DNA from: Evansella sp041820985
GTDB taxonomy: Bacteria > Bacillota > Bacilli > Bacillales > Salisediminibacteriaceae
Length of the DNA: 64,000 nucleotides
Direction: 5' to 3'
Assembly: GCF_041820985.1 (NCBI RefSeq)
Contig: NZ_JBGUAU010000005.1
Coordinates: 1 to 64,000, forward strand
The translations under genes and the position numbers were made by a program. Each line of letters begins with the position of its first letter. The first letter of the stretch is position 1. This document shows positions 1 through 8,857 of this stretch, piece after piece. The notes below the pieces were generated by a model, which had not been told where the DNA came from, did no database searches, and worked only from the letters and a program-made list of their open reading frames with translations.

Positions 1-453
1 ATTATCTATATAAAGTGTTTTTGCTTGTAGTTTTGAAAATGATTTATTTTTAATCAATGGAAATGTTAATTTAATAGTAGGTTTAATCATTTTTTCAGCA
101 ATTCGATTTGGTCTAACTAACGCACTATTTATGATTGCATAATCTATCAAATTCGGTTTCATACACAACATTTTTATGGTAACTTGTGCACCTAAAGAGA
201 ATCCAACAACGATCACTACCTTTCCTTTTCCTATGTTTTCTATTAACTCGACTACACTTACTGCACTATATTCAATTGAAAAGTGCTTCGATTTATTACT
301 TCTCCCTTGTTCAGGCAAATCTACTGCAATGCAATGATAATCTTTAAAGTACTGAATTTGTTTATCCCACATCCAACTACTCACTCCACCGCCGTGTAAA
401 AATACAATTAAGGGAGCATCTTTATCTCCTTTTTCATGATAATGTAAGTTCAA
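1..453 (-). CDS. alpha/beta hydrolase, 3' end outside window
   Basis: The minus strand is open for 151 codons from a TTG start at 453 to the window edge. AGAGGTG lies 6 nt upstream of the TTG. The protein shows the alpha/beta-hydrolase pattern: an oxyanion-type FLHGGG at about residues 18-23, AVDLPEQGRS, and the nucleophile elbow GFSLGAQ near residue 90. The catalytic Asp and His would lie beyond the edge. Family members hydrolyse small esters, amides or lactones in the cytoplasm, and no substrate can be assigned here. The fold is certain. The start rests on the ribosome binding site because no ATG is available. Confidence 0.8.
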   Translation of the reverse strand, partial: MNLHYHEKGDKDAPLIVFLHGGGVSSWMWDKQIQYFKDYHCIAVDLPEQGRSNKSKHFSIEYSAVSVVELIENIGKGKVVIVVGFSLGAQVTIKMLCMKPNLIDYAIINSALVRPNRIAEKMIKPTIKLTFPLIKNKSFSKLQAKTLYIDN

Positions 454-575
454 ATATTTCACCTCTCTGTATGTATGTATTACTTTTATTTTAATTGTTA
501 ATATAGTAAACCTTTCCCGTAAACTTAATAGAATTTATCTGCGAACAAAAAAGGTTGTAATTCACTTAGTTATTT

Positions 576-1022
576 TCATTTGTGAATATTTTTGTTAATA
601 AAATCTTTCACATGAGGTGATAGACAATCTGGTAAGTTATCTAAATCAAAAAATCCTACCTCCACAGATTCGATACCATCTGCTTTTAGGGAGCCACCTA
701 TAATTTCAGTTGTTACATATGCAATAGTGATAGCGTAAAATTCATCTCCATTGTGTAATTTCACAAAATATTCTTTACCAGAAATGACTTCCATTAATTC
801 TAGTTTTCCAACCTTAATCCCAGTTTCTTCAAACACCTCTCTTCGGCCAGCTTCTTCAGTAGATTCTCCTAACTCCATAAAACCACCTGGAACACTCCAT
901 ATACCTTCACGACGCTTCTGCAATAAAATTTGACCTTGTTCATTTATGACTGCAACAGCGACTCCAGTTAGAATTAAAGGTTTTGTTCCAACTATTTCAC
1001 GTAAATCCTCAATATATCCCAT
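576..1022 (-). CDS. NUDIX hydrolase
   Basis: This 148-residue protein carries a perfect Nudix box at about residues 46-68: GGFMELGES, then REVFEETGI, matching G-x5-E-x7-REUxEExGU. The Glu residues of REVFEE bind the catalytic divalent metal. Such enzymes hydrolyse nucleoside diphosphate derivatives linked to a moiety X, for example ADP-ribose or oxidised nucleotides. The substrate here is not evident. TAGGAGGG sits just before the ATG. The gene appears to be monocistronic. Confidence 0.92.
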   Translation of the reverse strand: MGYIEDLREIVGTKPLILTGVAVAVINEQGQILLQKRREGIWSVPGGFMELGESTEEAGRREVFEETGIKVGKLELMEVISGKEYFVKLHNGDEFYAITIAYVTTEIIGGSLKADGIESVEVGFFDLDNLPDCLSPHVKDFINKNIHK

Positions 1023-1110
1023 CCTACCCTCCTAGTTTAGCTTTTGATAAAAATATTCTCATAGTAAATCACTTAAACGTTACCTCACTCATTAGTGTGT
1101 CTACACGCTC

Positions 1111-1599
1111 TTAATTCATAAATAATGTCTTTTTGTGCGAGATGCCCAGGTGACGGTATTTAATTGTAACTTGATTAATACTCTCTTCATGTATGAATGA
1201 TAGTGCATAAATGATATCCTCTTCTGTTGCCGTTCCATCTTTCACTTTGTTGATTTGCTTTTGCGGGTCTGTATTGGGTTGAATTACTGTTGTTTCTAAA
1301 TCTTCGAAGGTATATTCACTTTCTACTTCTCTATCAAAATTGTCTGAAATAACAAATCCTTGCATATGATGACTCACTTGAACTTTCAATTGTAAAGGAG
1401 AATCATTATTATTTACTAAGATTTCTTCAATTTTCAAATTGCCTATTGGGCTTTTGTTACCTATTTCGACCAATAGAACCTTCCTATCCATGGCATAACC
1501 ACTTGAATAAGCTGATAAAGGCGGATTAAACTTTATAAAAGTATAAGTACCAACCAATAAAATAATAGCACTGATAACAATTATTAGACTTTTTTTCAC
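1111..1599 (-). CDS. membrane-anchored or secreted hypothetical protein
   Basis: The protein has 162 residues and starts at GTG, with AAGGAG 8 nt upstream. MKKS followed by a hydrophobic stretch (residues 5-22) is an uncleaved signal anchor or signal peptide without a lipobox, so the rest should lie outside the membrane. The C-terminal 110 residues are polar with alternating beta-type hydrophobics and no motif I recognise. I cannot assign a function. Confidence 0.7.
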   Translation of the reverse strand: MKKSLIIVISAIILLVGTYTFIKFNPPLSAYSSGYAMDRKVLLVEIGNKSPIGNLKIEEILVNNNDSPLQLKVQVSHHMQGFVISDNFDREVESEYTFEDLETTVIQPNTDPQKQINKVKDGTATEEDIIYALSFIHEESINQVTIKYRHLGISHKKTLFMN

Positions 1600-2079
1600 G
1601 AAAACACTCCTTTAAAATAGGATACCTGCTTATTGCAGTAACCTTTTTCTTAACAGTTTCTTTCGCAATGGTCCTCCATTAGAGACACAACAGCAACGAC
1701 AGCTGATAGTGCTAACACTCTCCCGTATATTTCATAAAAATGTTTCACAACGTTACGTTCGTTTTTCACTTCTTGTATTTCTGTTTATTCCATTTATCCC
1801 TTTCTACTATATTAACATATATATCCAAATCACAACCTTTCACATTGTAATTAATATGGGGAGACGTATCCAATTTACACAAATATTTTTGTGCGTTAGT
1901 AAAATTATGGATTGTATTATACAACTCTTTTTTTGAACCTTTAATTGGAAAACAATGTTAAAATAAACGAGAGGTTAGAATTAGTATCATTTTCTAAGTG
2001 CCTATTGGGAGGAAGAAAAAATAAGGAATACGGATTTTTGTAGGAAACTGAATACAATAAAGAAAGGTGGATAAATGGA
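1600..2079. other. intergenic region, no gene seen
   Basis: This AT-rich spacer lies between divergently transcribed small genes. A 75-codon frame at 1709-1936 has no ribosome binding site and an unconvincing composition. Nothing else stands out. Confidence 0.5.
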
Positions 2080-2328
2080 ATGTATTGGAAATTAAGAATT
2101 CCTCTAATAATGGGGGTTATGGGCGTAGTATCGGGACTTGTTCAGAAGTTTCCAAACTTATTTCTTGTAAATACCTCTTATTTCATTAGCAGTGCTATTT
2201 TCTTTGGTTTAATCGGTATCATTATTACTATTTTCGAGAAAACGGGAATGAATGAAAAAAAGGTTCATTTTATCATCGGTGTGGGGATAATTCTTTTCAG
2301 TATTATTTTTGATTATCTTATGGTATAG
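2080..2328 (+). CDS. small membrane protein
   Basis: The product is 82 residues with two or three predicted membrane helices (about residues 8-24, 33-51 and 62-80) and a short polar loop with EKTGMNEKK. GAAAGGTGG lies upstream. An ATG 5 nt earlier is out of frame and hits a stop after six codons, so 2080 is the usable start. I do not recognise the family. Confidence 0.6.
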   Translation: MYWKLRIPLIMGVMGVVSGLVQKFPNLFLVNTSYFISSAIFFGLIGIIITIFEKTGMNEKKVHFIIGVGIILFSIIFDYLMV

Positions 2329-2432
2329 CCTTTTTGTAGCACGAAAGGGTGAAGATAACGTAACAGAGTCGGCGCTTCTTCAACTATTGCATCAAGAAAT
2401 GAAATAAAAAAGGGATGATATAAAAAAATATA

Positions 2433-2472
2433 TGCACCTCCCCACAGTATTACTGTACTAGGGGATGGTGCC
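2433..2472. terminator. palindromic terminator-like repeat
   Basis: GCACCTCCCC pairs imperfectly with GGGGATGGTGC around ACAGTATTACTGTACTA. The layout (outer GC-rich arm, inner AT-rich palindrome) is shared with about nine other elements in the window, for example at 10,905, 32,091 and 39,331. Confidence 0.5.
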
Positions 2473-2558
2473 TTAGAACTGTTGTAGGAGGTACATAATT
2501 AGGAGAAGTAGCTTTCCCATTTTTTCTATTGTCTGTTAGCTATTACTAGCAACATCAA

Positions 2559-3611
2559 TCATGCCGACTTAATGATTTTCATAATCGCGTGGTAAGCCGC
2601 ACTATGTCCAAAGCCACTCGCTTGATTGACCGTTCCAGTGAAATATAAGTCCGTATCAGGATTGTAAAAAGCAAAAGCTCCCGTTTGCCCCCAAAACCCT
2701 AGTACCTCTCCAATCGGTTTAAATGGAGATAAAAATCTTGGTGTCCATAACTTCTCTAATCCCAAACCATAGAAAAATTGACCAGGAAAATAGATCATAT
2801 TCCAATTTACCTTTAGTTCTTCGAGGACTTCCACCGGGAAAAAGAACCCAGTAAAAAACGCTTTCAAAAAGACCATCACTTCTTGAGCAGTGGAAATGAT
2901 TCCACCTTCAGCAGACACAGAAGCCATATAGTTTGGAGCATGAACTTCATTTGTTTTAAAAAAAATGGGCACTGGTTTCGTATCATTGATGTCTTGATAG
3001 ACATAAGTATCCTTTAGATTCAAGGGATCAAAAATGTAATCCTTAAACACATCCCCAATCCACTTACCCGTTATCTTTTCAATAATTGCACCTAGTAATT
3101 GATAGTTTGTATCGGAATAGTGAACTTTACCCTTCTGACCTGGCTTAAACTTCGGTTTTATCCCCTTAGCACTTTCTATCGCTTTCTCTAATGGCCATGG
3201 CTCATCATTGCCTTGGAGCAAATCCGTTGCAGCTTCCCCGTTCTTTTTATGATAATAAAAATAGTCCGGAATACCTGAAGTATTACTTAACAAATGTGCA
3301 ATGGTAATTTCTTTCGTATAGTCGACACCATCTAAGATATGGATGCCATGTATCAATTTTTCTGGAAAATAGCGATAAATGTTATCCTCAAAATTCAAAC
3401 GTTTCTGTTCCCGTAGCATCAACATAACAGCAGTAATATAAAGCTTTGTAACACTGGCAATAAAATACCGATCCCCCGCTTTGATATTGCCTCCCCCACT
3501 TACAAACGAAAGGGAGCCGTCTCCTTTTTCCACACAGAGAACGGCACCATAAACATGTTTGTTCTTCACCATTTTTTCTACAACCTCATAGAAAAGCGAG
3601 TCCTTGATCAT
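2559..3611 (-). CDS. serine hydrolase, beta-lactamase/penicillin-binding family
   Basis: The protein is about 350 residues. The class C beta-lactamase/DD-peptidase landmarks are IASVTKLY (S-x-x-K nucleophile, about residues 52-59) and HYSDTNYQLLG (the Y-x-N-type motif, here YSDTN). A third motif near LGFWGQTGAF replaces the usual HTG/KTG triad with GQTG, as in many uncharacterised family members. There is no signal peptide, so it should be cytoplasmic, which suggests an esterase or peptidase rather than cell-wall enzyme. I chose the ATG at 3611 because GGTGGGAG then sits 9 nt upstream. An ATG at 3620 is only 1 nt from that site. Confidence 0.82.
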   Translation of the reverse strand: MIKDSLFYEVVEKMVKNKHVYGAVLCVEKGDGSLSFVSGGGNIKAGDRYFIASVTKLYITAVMLMLREQKRLNFEDNIYRYFPEKLIHGIHILDGVDYTKEITIAHLLSNTSGIPDYFYYHKKNGEAATDLLQGNDEPWPLEKAIESAKGIKPKFKPGQKGKVHYSDTNYQLLGAIIEKITGKWIGDVFKDYIFDPLNLKDTYVYQDINDTKPVPIFFKTNEVHAPNYMASVSAEGGIISTAQEVMVFLKAFFTGFFFPVEVLEELKVNWNMIYFPGQFFYGLGLEKLWTPRFLSPFKPIGEVLGFWGQTGAFAFYNPDTDLYFTGTVNQASGFGHSAAYHAIMKIIKSA

Positions 3612-3943
3612 ACACTCCATCTCCCACCTAAGTAGATTCCTTCTCTAATTTACCCCTTTACGTACTACATCAAGTTGAATTCTCCTCGTTGTTATCACTT
3701 ACTCTCAGTATAAAATGATCATTCCGATTATCGTGTCGTTCTTTTGACATTTATGTGTATTTTTTTAAAAATATAATTCCCAATTCCTTCAACAATACTT
3801 TACTCCTTTCTGTCTGTTCTCCCTTTTTTTATAAAAAGGGAGTGGAAAATACTGTGATGTAATAAATAGATAAGATTTGAAAAAATGAGCTTGAAGAAAT
3901 GGAATAGCAGCTGAAGAATTGGGATACATGCATCAGTTACTCT
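3612..3943. other. intergenic region with an inverted repeat
   Basis: The only structure I see is CTCCCTTTTTTT facing ATAAAAAGGGAG at 3819-3842, a short AT-rich hairpin that could end transcription in either direction. No gene or convincing promoter was found. Confidence 0.4.
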
Positions 3944-4447
3944 TTGTCTATATTAAAGGAGTTGGGAGTTATCTTTAATCGAGACAAACAACTAGTTCAA
4001 ATGGGAGAAACTAGGAAACTAGGTATTTGGAAATTCATTCTCTTGTGCATAAGTTTTCACTTTGTTCTAAATATGATGTTATATGTTTCAAATTTAAAGC
4101 AGACAGAAGAATTCTGGGGATGGTTACTGGAAGAGTTAGGATATACCTCTTTTCAGAAATGGGAAAGCGGTCATAGTTGGAAACTAGGTGATACTTACCT
4201 CGTTTTCGTACAGGCAGAAGATAAATATCTAGACCCTTCCTATCATAGATGTCGAGTAGGGCTTAATCACTTAGCCTTCCATGCATCATTACGCCAACAT
4301 GTGGACGAAATGACAAAAAAATTGGAAGATAGAGAAGTACATATTCTTTACTCAGATAAACACCCTTTCGCTGGGGAAGAAAACTATTATGCCGTTTTTT
4401 TTGAAGACCCAGATAGAATAAAGGTAGAAATAGTAGCACCAGAATAA
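3944..4447 (+). CDS. VOC (glyoxalase/bleomycin-resistance) family protein
   Basis: Residues from about 45 to 167 form one VOC module: YVSNLKQTEEFWGWLLEEL (strand plus helix), WESGHSWKLGDTYLVFVQ, GLNHLAFHA (metal-binding His position) and FFEDPDRIKVEIV (terminal DPDG-like turn and Glu). The first 45 residues (ILKELGVIFNRDK...) are not part of the family, and no good ribosome binding site precedes 3944. Translation may start at the ATG at 4073, or the 5' end may be fused to unrelated DNA. VOC proteins are metal-dependent lyases, isomerases, dioxygenases or drug-binding proteins. The substrate is unknown. Confidence 0.65.
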   Translation: MSILKELGVIFNRDKQLVQMGETRKLGIWKFILLCISFHFVLNMMLYVSNLKQTEEFWGWLLEELGYTSFQKWESGHSWKLGDTYLVFVQAEDKYLDPSYHRCRVGLNHLAFHASLRQHVDEMTKKLEDREVHILYSDKHPFAGEENYYAVFFEDPDRIKVEIVAPE

Positions 4448-4590
4448 TTTTCATACATATATATAGGGGGTTAATAGAAGAAGTATTTCTTCTATTTTTT
4501 CCATTTATTAGGTATGAAAGAGAGCGGCATCATTGCAACTCGTAATTTTACTAACGTTTTTGTTGATAATTACTTTTTAATCTGGGTGAA

Positions 4591-5024
4591 TTAAACCGTA
4601 TCTGCTTCTTTTACCCATCCACGAACTAACATCACGCAACTTAAGTCTCTTGCAGAAATCCAGCTGTTAGTATCAGAAGTAACATTATTTGGTTCCCATT
4701 CATAGTAATCAGCCCAATAAAAAAGACCTTCGTGCAAGATAAGTTTTGCATCTAAAATGCTTCGGTCATAGTTTTTAGGACTAGGACGATATGAAATTGA
4801 GTTACCCCTTCAAAAAGAAGTTCAATTGCAGAAGGATTATCCCACTGTCTTTGGAAAAGGATTCGTACATTAGTATCAAGGTCTGTTGACATACCCATTG
4901 ATAAATTTTTATCTACATAGCTTTCAGTAGACATATAATTCCTTTAAGCAACTATCATGAAATCCACCAAATGTGTTTAAGAAATTTTCAATATCATACT
5001 ATCTTTAAGTTCTTTCCACTCCAT
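4591..5024 (-). pseudogene. frameshifted hypothetical protein gene
   Basis: A coding sequence is recoverable across three reading-frame breaks. It starts MEWKELKDSMI, moves frame to ENFLNTFGGFHDSCLKEL near 4985, returns to STESYVDKNLSMGMSTD near 4932, and after a run of four G near 4808 continues as GNSISYRPSPKNYDRS to a stop at 4591. It contains ILFQRQWDNPSAIEL and ends VMLVRGWVKEAD. The intact product would be about 144 residues. It resembles a Bacillus family of small soluble unknowns, some of which accompany secreted toxins, but that link is from memory and weak. The gene is clearly inactive as sequenced. Confidence 0.6.
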
Positions 5025-5179
5025 AAATACCACCCGTTTTAAATTATTTACTTCTTGCATTATTGCTTCGTTCGTTAGTTCAATAAATAAAGTCGATTAT
5101 CTTTTCCAGCAATCATCCCGTTAACACCACAACAGTAGCGACAGATTCTTCTACTATTCCACCTCATATTGGAACAAGC

Positions 5180-5376
5180 TATTTGTTTTTCTTTTCTAAT
5201 TCTTTTACTCTCATCTCTAATTCTTCTACTTTGTTTACTAGTGTGTTATTTTTATATTTTGAATTATTTACAAATTGACTAAAAGTATAAATTTAATATG
5301 CAGGTATACCGATTACAACAATGGAACCGATAAAAATAAAGAGCCACCTTACAAACATATCTAATATATCATTCAA
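5180..5376 (-). pseudogene. remnant of small membrane/coiled-coil protein gene
   Basis: From a TTG at 5376 (GGGAGG 8 nt upstream) the frame reads NDILDMFVRWLFIFIGSIVV, a single membrane helix. It then meets an in-frame TAA and continues IYTFSQFVNNSKYKNNTLVN with KVEE. After a one-base slip it continues LEMRVKELEKKNK, a coiled coil. A stop and a shift within 65 codons indicate decay. Confidence 0.4.
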
Positions 5377-5915
5377 CCAAAGACCCTCCCTTGTTAAACT
5401 CTTCATTAGTTTAATAAAAAATGCATTCCTTATTGCACGAACCATCCCTTAGTTAAGTACATGAATGAAAAAAGTCTGTATACTCCTTCCATTCATTTTA
5501 ACATAAATATCCAAAACCTTATCATTAAGCAGTTACATCCACAGAGGAAATCGCGTCAAAATCTTTGAAGAAAATAGGTAGTTTTCTCTAAGTTAATAGG
5601 TGTGAGAATTCCTCTGTTATTACATGTCTATTTAACGATTAAGCAGTGATATAGCACAAAAAACACATGCGATATGCGATTAACGGGTTTACTTGAGAGG
5701 TGCAAACCAGAAAAACACAGGTAAATTCATCCCCTAAATCACACACCTTTCACAACTAAAATCACACTATCTTTCGCATATTAAATTGGCACGAAGAATC
5801 ATCAATTCATTGTGCCAATCTGTTCATATTTGATTGTGTAACTAACGCCCGTTACTTTAAGTGTAATGGTTCACAAATATCCAAAATTCAAATATTCCAG
5901 TAGACTATCTATCAG
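5377..5915. other. intergenic region with repeats
   Basis: No gene was found. The segment 5670-5708 is an inverted copy of 7173-7213 (about 36 bp containing AACGGGTTTACT). ATTGGCAC at 5785 pairs with GTGCCAAT at 5812 to form a hairpin. The rest is featureless AT-rich DNA. Confidence 0.5.
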
Positions 5916-6155
5916 TCATAACGCCAAATTTGTTCTTGAAGGTAAAGTGTTAATGACATCAATATAGCCATCATTTTCATGAACTGCATAGTAAATAATA
6001 TAATTTAACATTACCTGCCTACTTCTACCGTAGGTTATTCGTCTTAGCCCTTTAAAACTACCACTTTCAACAGATTTTCCTATAATCCTATTACATTTAA
6101 GCTTCCCGTATTGCAACAAGGTCATTTTACTATTTTTCAATAAATCCACCAACAA
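5916..6155 (-). CDS. possible RelE/ParE-type toxin fragment
   Basis: The C-terminal 55 residues (GLRRITYGRSRQVMLNYII, then YYAVHENDGYIDVINTLPSR) resemble the last three strands of RelE/ParE ribonuclease or gyrase toxins, which end in IVRVLHxRR-like sequence. The usual N-terminal helices are missing, and the frame begins inside the upstream lipoprotein gene with no ribosome binding site. No antitoxin gene lies beside it. It is probably a degraded remnant, and the family call is by eye only. Confidence 0.3.
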   Translation of the reverse strand: MLVDLLKNSKMTLLQYGKLKCNRIIGKSVESGSFKGLRRITYGRSRQVMLNYIIYYAVHENDGYIDVINTLPSRTNLAL

Positions 6156-6744
6156 TGTCTAAAATCTCCTCTAGTTTTTGACTAGTTTCTAGAATATAGA
6201 GGTCATAATACAATTTATCTCTTTCCCAAAGGAACAAATGGTTATTACCCAGTTGGCTATAAACCACATCAACGCCTTCAATTGATATTTCTTCAGTTAA
6301 GAAATCTTCATCTTCAAGCGCTCGACTATCAAGGCGCGGGTATGGTTCTCTTCCTATTCCTAAACTTCCATAATCCTCTTTAGAAGAGTGGGCATATAAA
6401 ATGGTCTTCCCCCACTTACCTTGCTCTTCATTCTGCGCATTTAATATTTCTAAATATTCCTCTTGATTGTACTCATTTTCTTCTGTCTTCTTTCCAAATT
6501 CGATAATATAACTAAGAGGAATATCATAAAATTCGTTGTTTTCAGGATTATATAAGTCATGTTTTTTCATTTCTAACTCTTCGGTAACAGTAATAACATC
6601 CCACTCTTGCGGTGCATTAAACGAAGGATAGTCAAACTCATCACTTATAAGTGCTAAGGGAGAATCGTTAACATCGTCAATACCACTACAACCAATAATA
6701 AGTAAAACCATAAGAACATATAAAAATGCTATCTTTTTCATCAT
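6130..6744 (-). CDS. putative lipoprotein
   Basis: The protein is about 204 residues from the ATG at 6744, which follows GAGGAGGG by 3-4 nt. A frame open further upstream would translate through that ribosome binding site. MMKKIAFLYVLMVLLIIGCS is a lipoprotein signal with lipobox LIIGC, so the mature protein should be lipid-anchored on the outer face of the membrane. The rest is acidic, with EFDYPSFNAPQEWDVITV near the N-terminus and LEEILDIVGGFIE at the C-terminus. I see no catalytic motif. Confidence 0.75.
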   Translation of the reverse strand: MMKKIAFLYVLMVLLIIGCSGIDDVNDSPLALISDEFDYPSFNAPQEWDVITVTEELEMKKHDLYNPENNEFYDIPLSYIIEFGKKTEENEYNQEEYLEILNAQNEEQGKWGKTILYAHSSKEDYGSLGIGREPYPRLDSRALEDEDFLTEEISIEGVDVVYSQLGNNHLFLWERDKLYYDLYILETSQKLEEILDIVGGFIEK

Positions 6745-6901
6745 TACCCTCCTCGAGAATTTTTTCATTTAAACTTTGTTCAATAATACTTACGGATAAA
6801 AGGGCAAAAAGGTTTCGAATTTTCAGTTTTTTATTAGGGTATTCTACTAACCTCCCAGTTTTCTTAAGTACATCGCTCTGTATATTCCTTTCATTTATTT
6901 T

Positions 6902-6963
6902 CTTTCACATTAGAATTCACATGGCAAATCACAAGAAGGAAATATTTATTTCCACCTACGTGA
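6902..6963 (+). repeat. dispersed repeat, copy 1
   Basis: This segment (CTTTCACATTAGAATTCACA, ATGGCAAATCA, ATTTATTTCCACCTACGTGA) recurs in inverted orientation at 20,670-20,728 with only a few differences. It lies just upstream of the lipoprotein gene. I do not recognise the repeat family. Confidence 0.6.
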
Positions 6964-7117
6964 ATAGGCGTGTCAAATACTGTGTGATTTCCTGTATGTT
7001 TAACAATAAGATACTGATATAACAATTAGATAAACTTGGCTTATCGAAAAGTCTCAATGGCGAAAGCCTTAGTATATCTTATACTTTAATCCTTGAGCGA
7101 AATTAAACTTAAAGTAC

Positions 7118-7160
7118 AAAAAACACATGTGATTCCTGCTGTGAAATCACATGTGTTTTT
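7118..7160. terminator. bidirectional hairpin
   Basis: AAAAAACACATGTGATT and AAATCACATGTGTTTTT form a near-perfect 16-bp stem around a 9-nt loop, with A and T tracts on the two flanks. It can act as an intrinsic terminator on both strands. No clear gene ends at it from the left, so it may be part of the neighbouring repeat. Confidence 0.6.
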
Positions 7161-7172
7161 ACTTATGAATGA

Positions 7173-7213
7173 CTTGTTTGCATCTCTGAAGTAAACCCGT
7201 TCGATATGCGATA
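7173..7213 (-). repeat. inverted partner of the 5670-5708 repeat
   Basis: Read on the minus strand, this gives CGCATATCGAACGGGTTTAC followed by TTCAGAGATGCAAAC, matching 5670-5708. The two copies flank the lipoprotein and RelE-like region in inverted orientation. Confidence 0.55.
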
Positions 7214-7462
7214 TACAGCATTTTGCTTTCCCTCATCTGATTACATCAAGGTTGCCAGCACCCGCACTGTAGTAGTTTACCAGCACATTTGGTCCAAGAA
7301 AACCGTATACCGTTCACTCCCTTTTGTCATAGCCCCATCATCACGTGGGAACTTATTAAAAAAGTGTACGTAAGCTTGCTTACATGGATACAGATTTCTT
7401 AGAAGAAATGGAAACTATTTAATAAAATGGAACGTCTTATATCTGAAAGGTGGCGAAACATA
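7214..7462. other. intergenic region, possible coding remnant on minus strand
   Basis: The minus strand shows FPRDDGAMTKGSERYTVFL and, after a one-base slip, GPNVLVNYYSAGAGNLDVIR before a stop near 7229. This looks like the decayed 3' end of a gene I do not recognise. Confidence 0.25.
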
Positions 7463-7868
7463 ATGATGAAGACTTACATTTTATTGTTCTTGTCTATCCT
7501 TTTCCTTGCAGGCTGCAAGGCTGTTAATGATGGACCTATTGAAAAAATTAGTGACTTCACTTTGGAAAAAGAAGTAACGCAAATTGATGTCCTAGATTGG
7601 GAAACGGAAGAAACCATCTATCAAATAACAGACACAGACTTTATTCAAGAATTAGTAATTGAATTTATCTAATGCTGATTCTCTCTCCACAGCAAATATG
7701 GATTTTGCAAACCCGGACTATAAACTTGTTTTTATTAGTAGGGAAGAAGTAGTGTATGAATTAGGTTACTATAACAACAGTATGAATCTTGGTATCGTTG
7801 GACGCTATTGGGATTTTCAAAAAGACGGATTATATGGTGTAACGAAAAAGTTACCGATTGAAGAATAA
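7463..7868 (+). pseudogene. frameshifted lipoprotein gene
   Basis: It starts at the ATG at 7463 behind AAAGGTGG. MMKTYILLFLSILFLAGCK is a lipoprotein signal with lipobox FLAGC. The frame stops at 7672. Removing one T from the TTT at 7664-7666 restores IELSNADSLSTANMDFANPD and runs on to VTKKLPIEE at 7868, giving about 134 residues. The shift is a single-base change in a homopolymer, so either a recent mutation or a sequencing error is possible. The function is unknown. Confidence 0.65.
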
Positions 7869-7896
7869 TGGACAAAGACATTTTGGAGGGATTATT

Positions 7897-8190
7897 TTGA
7901 CTGCTGAAAACACTGTAAGGGTTTGTGAAAAGGGACATAGGTTTAACAAGAGTAGTGAGTGTCCAAGTTGTCCTACCTGTGAGAAAGAGAATAAGCCTCA
8001 GAGTGGCTTCCTCTCAAAACTCAGTTCACCTGCAAGGAATGCATTGCTTCACGAAGGGATTGACACTTTAAATGAACTATCAACGTTCACTGAAAAAGAA
8101 ATATTAAAGATTCATGGTATTGGAAAAGCTTCCTTACCTATTATGAGAACGTTATTAGAAGAAGAAGGGTTATCCTTTAAGAATAACTAG
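7897..8190 (+). CDS. zinc-ribbon plus RNA polymerase alpha C-terminal-like (HhH) protein
   Basis: The product is 97 residues from TTG 7897. TTGGAGGG lies upstream, whereas the in-frame ATG at 7858 has none. Residues 9-30 hold four cysteines (VCEKGH, ECPSCPTCEKE), a probable zinc knuckle. Residues 36-92 match the fold of the RNA polymerase alpha C-terminal domain: LSSPARNALLHEGIDTLNEL, then EILKIHGIGKASLPIMRTLL with the helix-hairpin-helix GIGKAS. Such stand-alone proteins are common in Bacillus and presumably bind DNA. The role is unknown. Confidence 0.75.
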   Translation: MTAENTVRVCEKGHRFNKSSECPSCPTCEKENKPQSGFLSKLSSPARNALLHEGIDTLNELSTFTEKEILKIHGIGKASLPIMRTLLEEEGLSFKNN

Positions 8191-8305
8191 ACTACAACCG
8201 TATTACGAAGATAGAGTTTCCCTATCCATATTATGCTAAAAGGATAATGATTACTCACAATGGATTTTTTTAGAAAATAACACTGCTCTATTAGGGGGGG
8301 AAGAT

Positions 8306-8782
8306 TTGAAATCATTATTAACCATTGTTGCTTGTATCTTTCTGTTGGGAGCATGTAGTAATCTCCCTAAAAAAATGCCAGAAGACTTTAACTTTGTTTT
8401 AAAATATGGGTATGAGGCACGAGACATTGTAAACACTTATGAGAATACCTACACAAAAAATATGATTGAAGATGAAGACATAACGATAGAATTGGTACTA
8501 ACTGATAATGAAAAGGAAGCCATCTACAAGGAAATGCGAAAAGCTGACATTTTAGCCTCAGCGGAAAAATCAAGTGAATCTACATGTTCAGATCCCCATC
8601 AGGAAAACGAACTAACTCTTACCTTAGATGGCGAAACATATGAAAGAGAATGGATTACATCGTATTGTGGGAAGCGCGCAGATAGGAAACTAAAGAAATT
8701 CACGGAATTTATACACACGGAAATCATTAGTAAGAAAAATGAGTACAATAGGTTGCCAGAAGCTTCAGGTGGTTATGATTAA
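8306..8782 (+). CDS. putative lipoprotein
   Basis: This 158-residue protein starts at TTG, with GGGGGGAAG 3 nt upstream. KSLLTIVACIFLLGACSN is a lipoprotein signal, lipobox LLGAC. The mature part contains ITIELVLTDNEKEAIYKEMR and a Cys pair (ESTCSDPHQEN, SYCGKR) that could form a disulfide outside the cell. I recognise no family beyond the secreted lipoprotein type. Confidence 0.72.
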   Translation: MKSLLTIVACIFLLGACSNLPKKMPEDFNFVLKYGYEARDIVNTYENTYTKNMIEDEDITIELVLTDNEKEAIYKEMRKADILASAEKSSESTCSDPHQENELTLTLDGETYEREWITSYCGKRADRKLKKFTEFIHTEIISKKNEYNRLPEASGGYD

Positions 8783-8857
8783 AGGTTTTTATTAGGGTTA
8801 CAAACAACTAAGTTGGTCCGCTTATAAATATTAACTTGAAAAAGGAGTGTTGTCATC

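Noticed and set aside
1709..1936. 75-codon plus-strand frame
   Set aside because: No ribosome binding site, dominated by Phe/Ile from AT-rich DNA, no recognisable domain.
6726..7022. 98-codon plus-strand frame upstream of the lipoprotein
   Set aside because: Antisense to the lipoprotein start and through a dispersed repeat; composition is non-coding.
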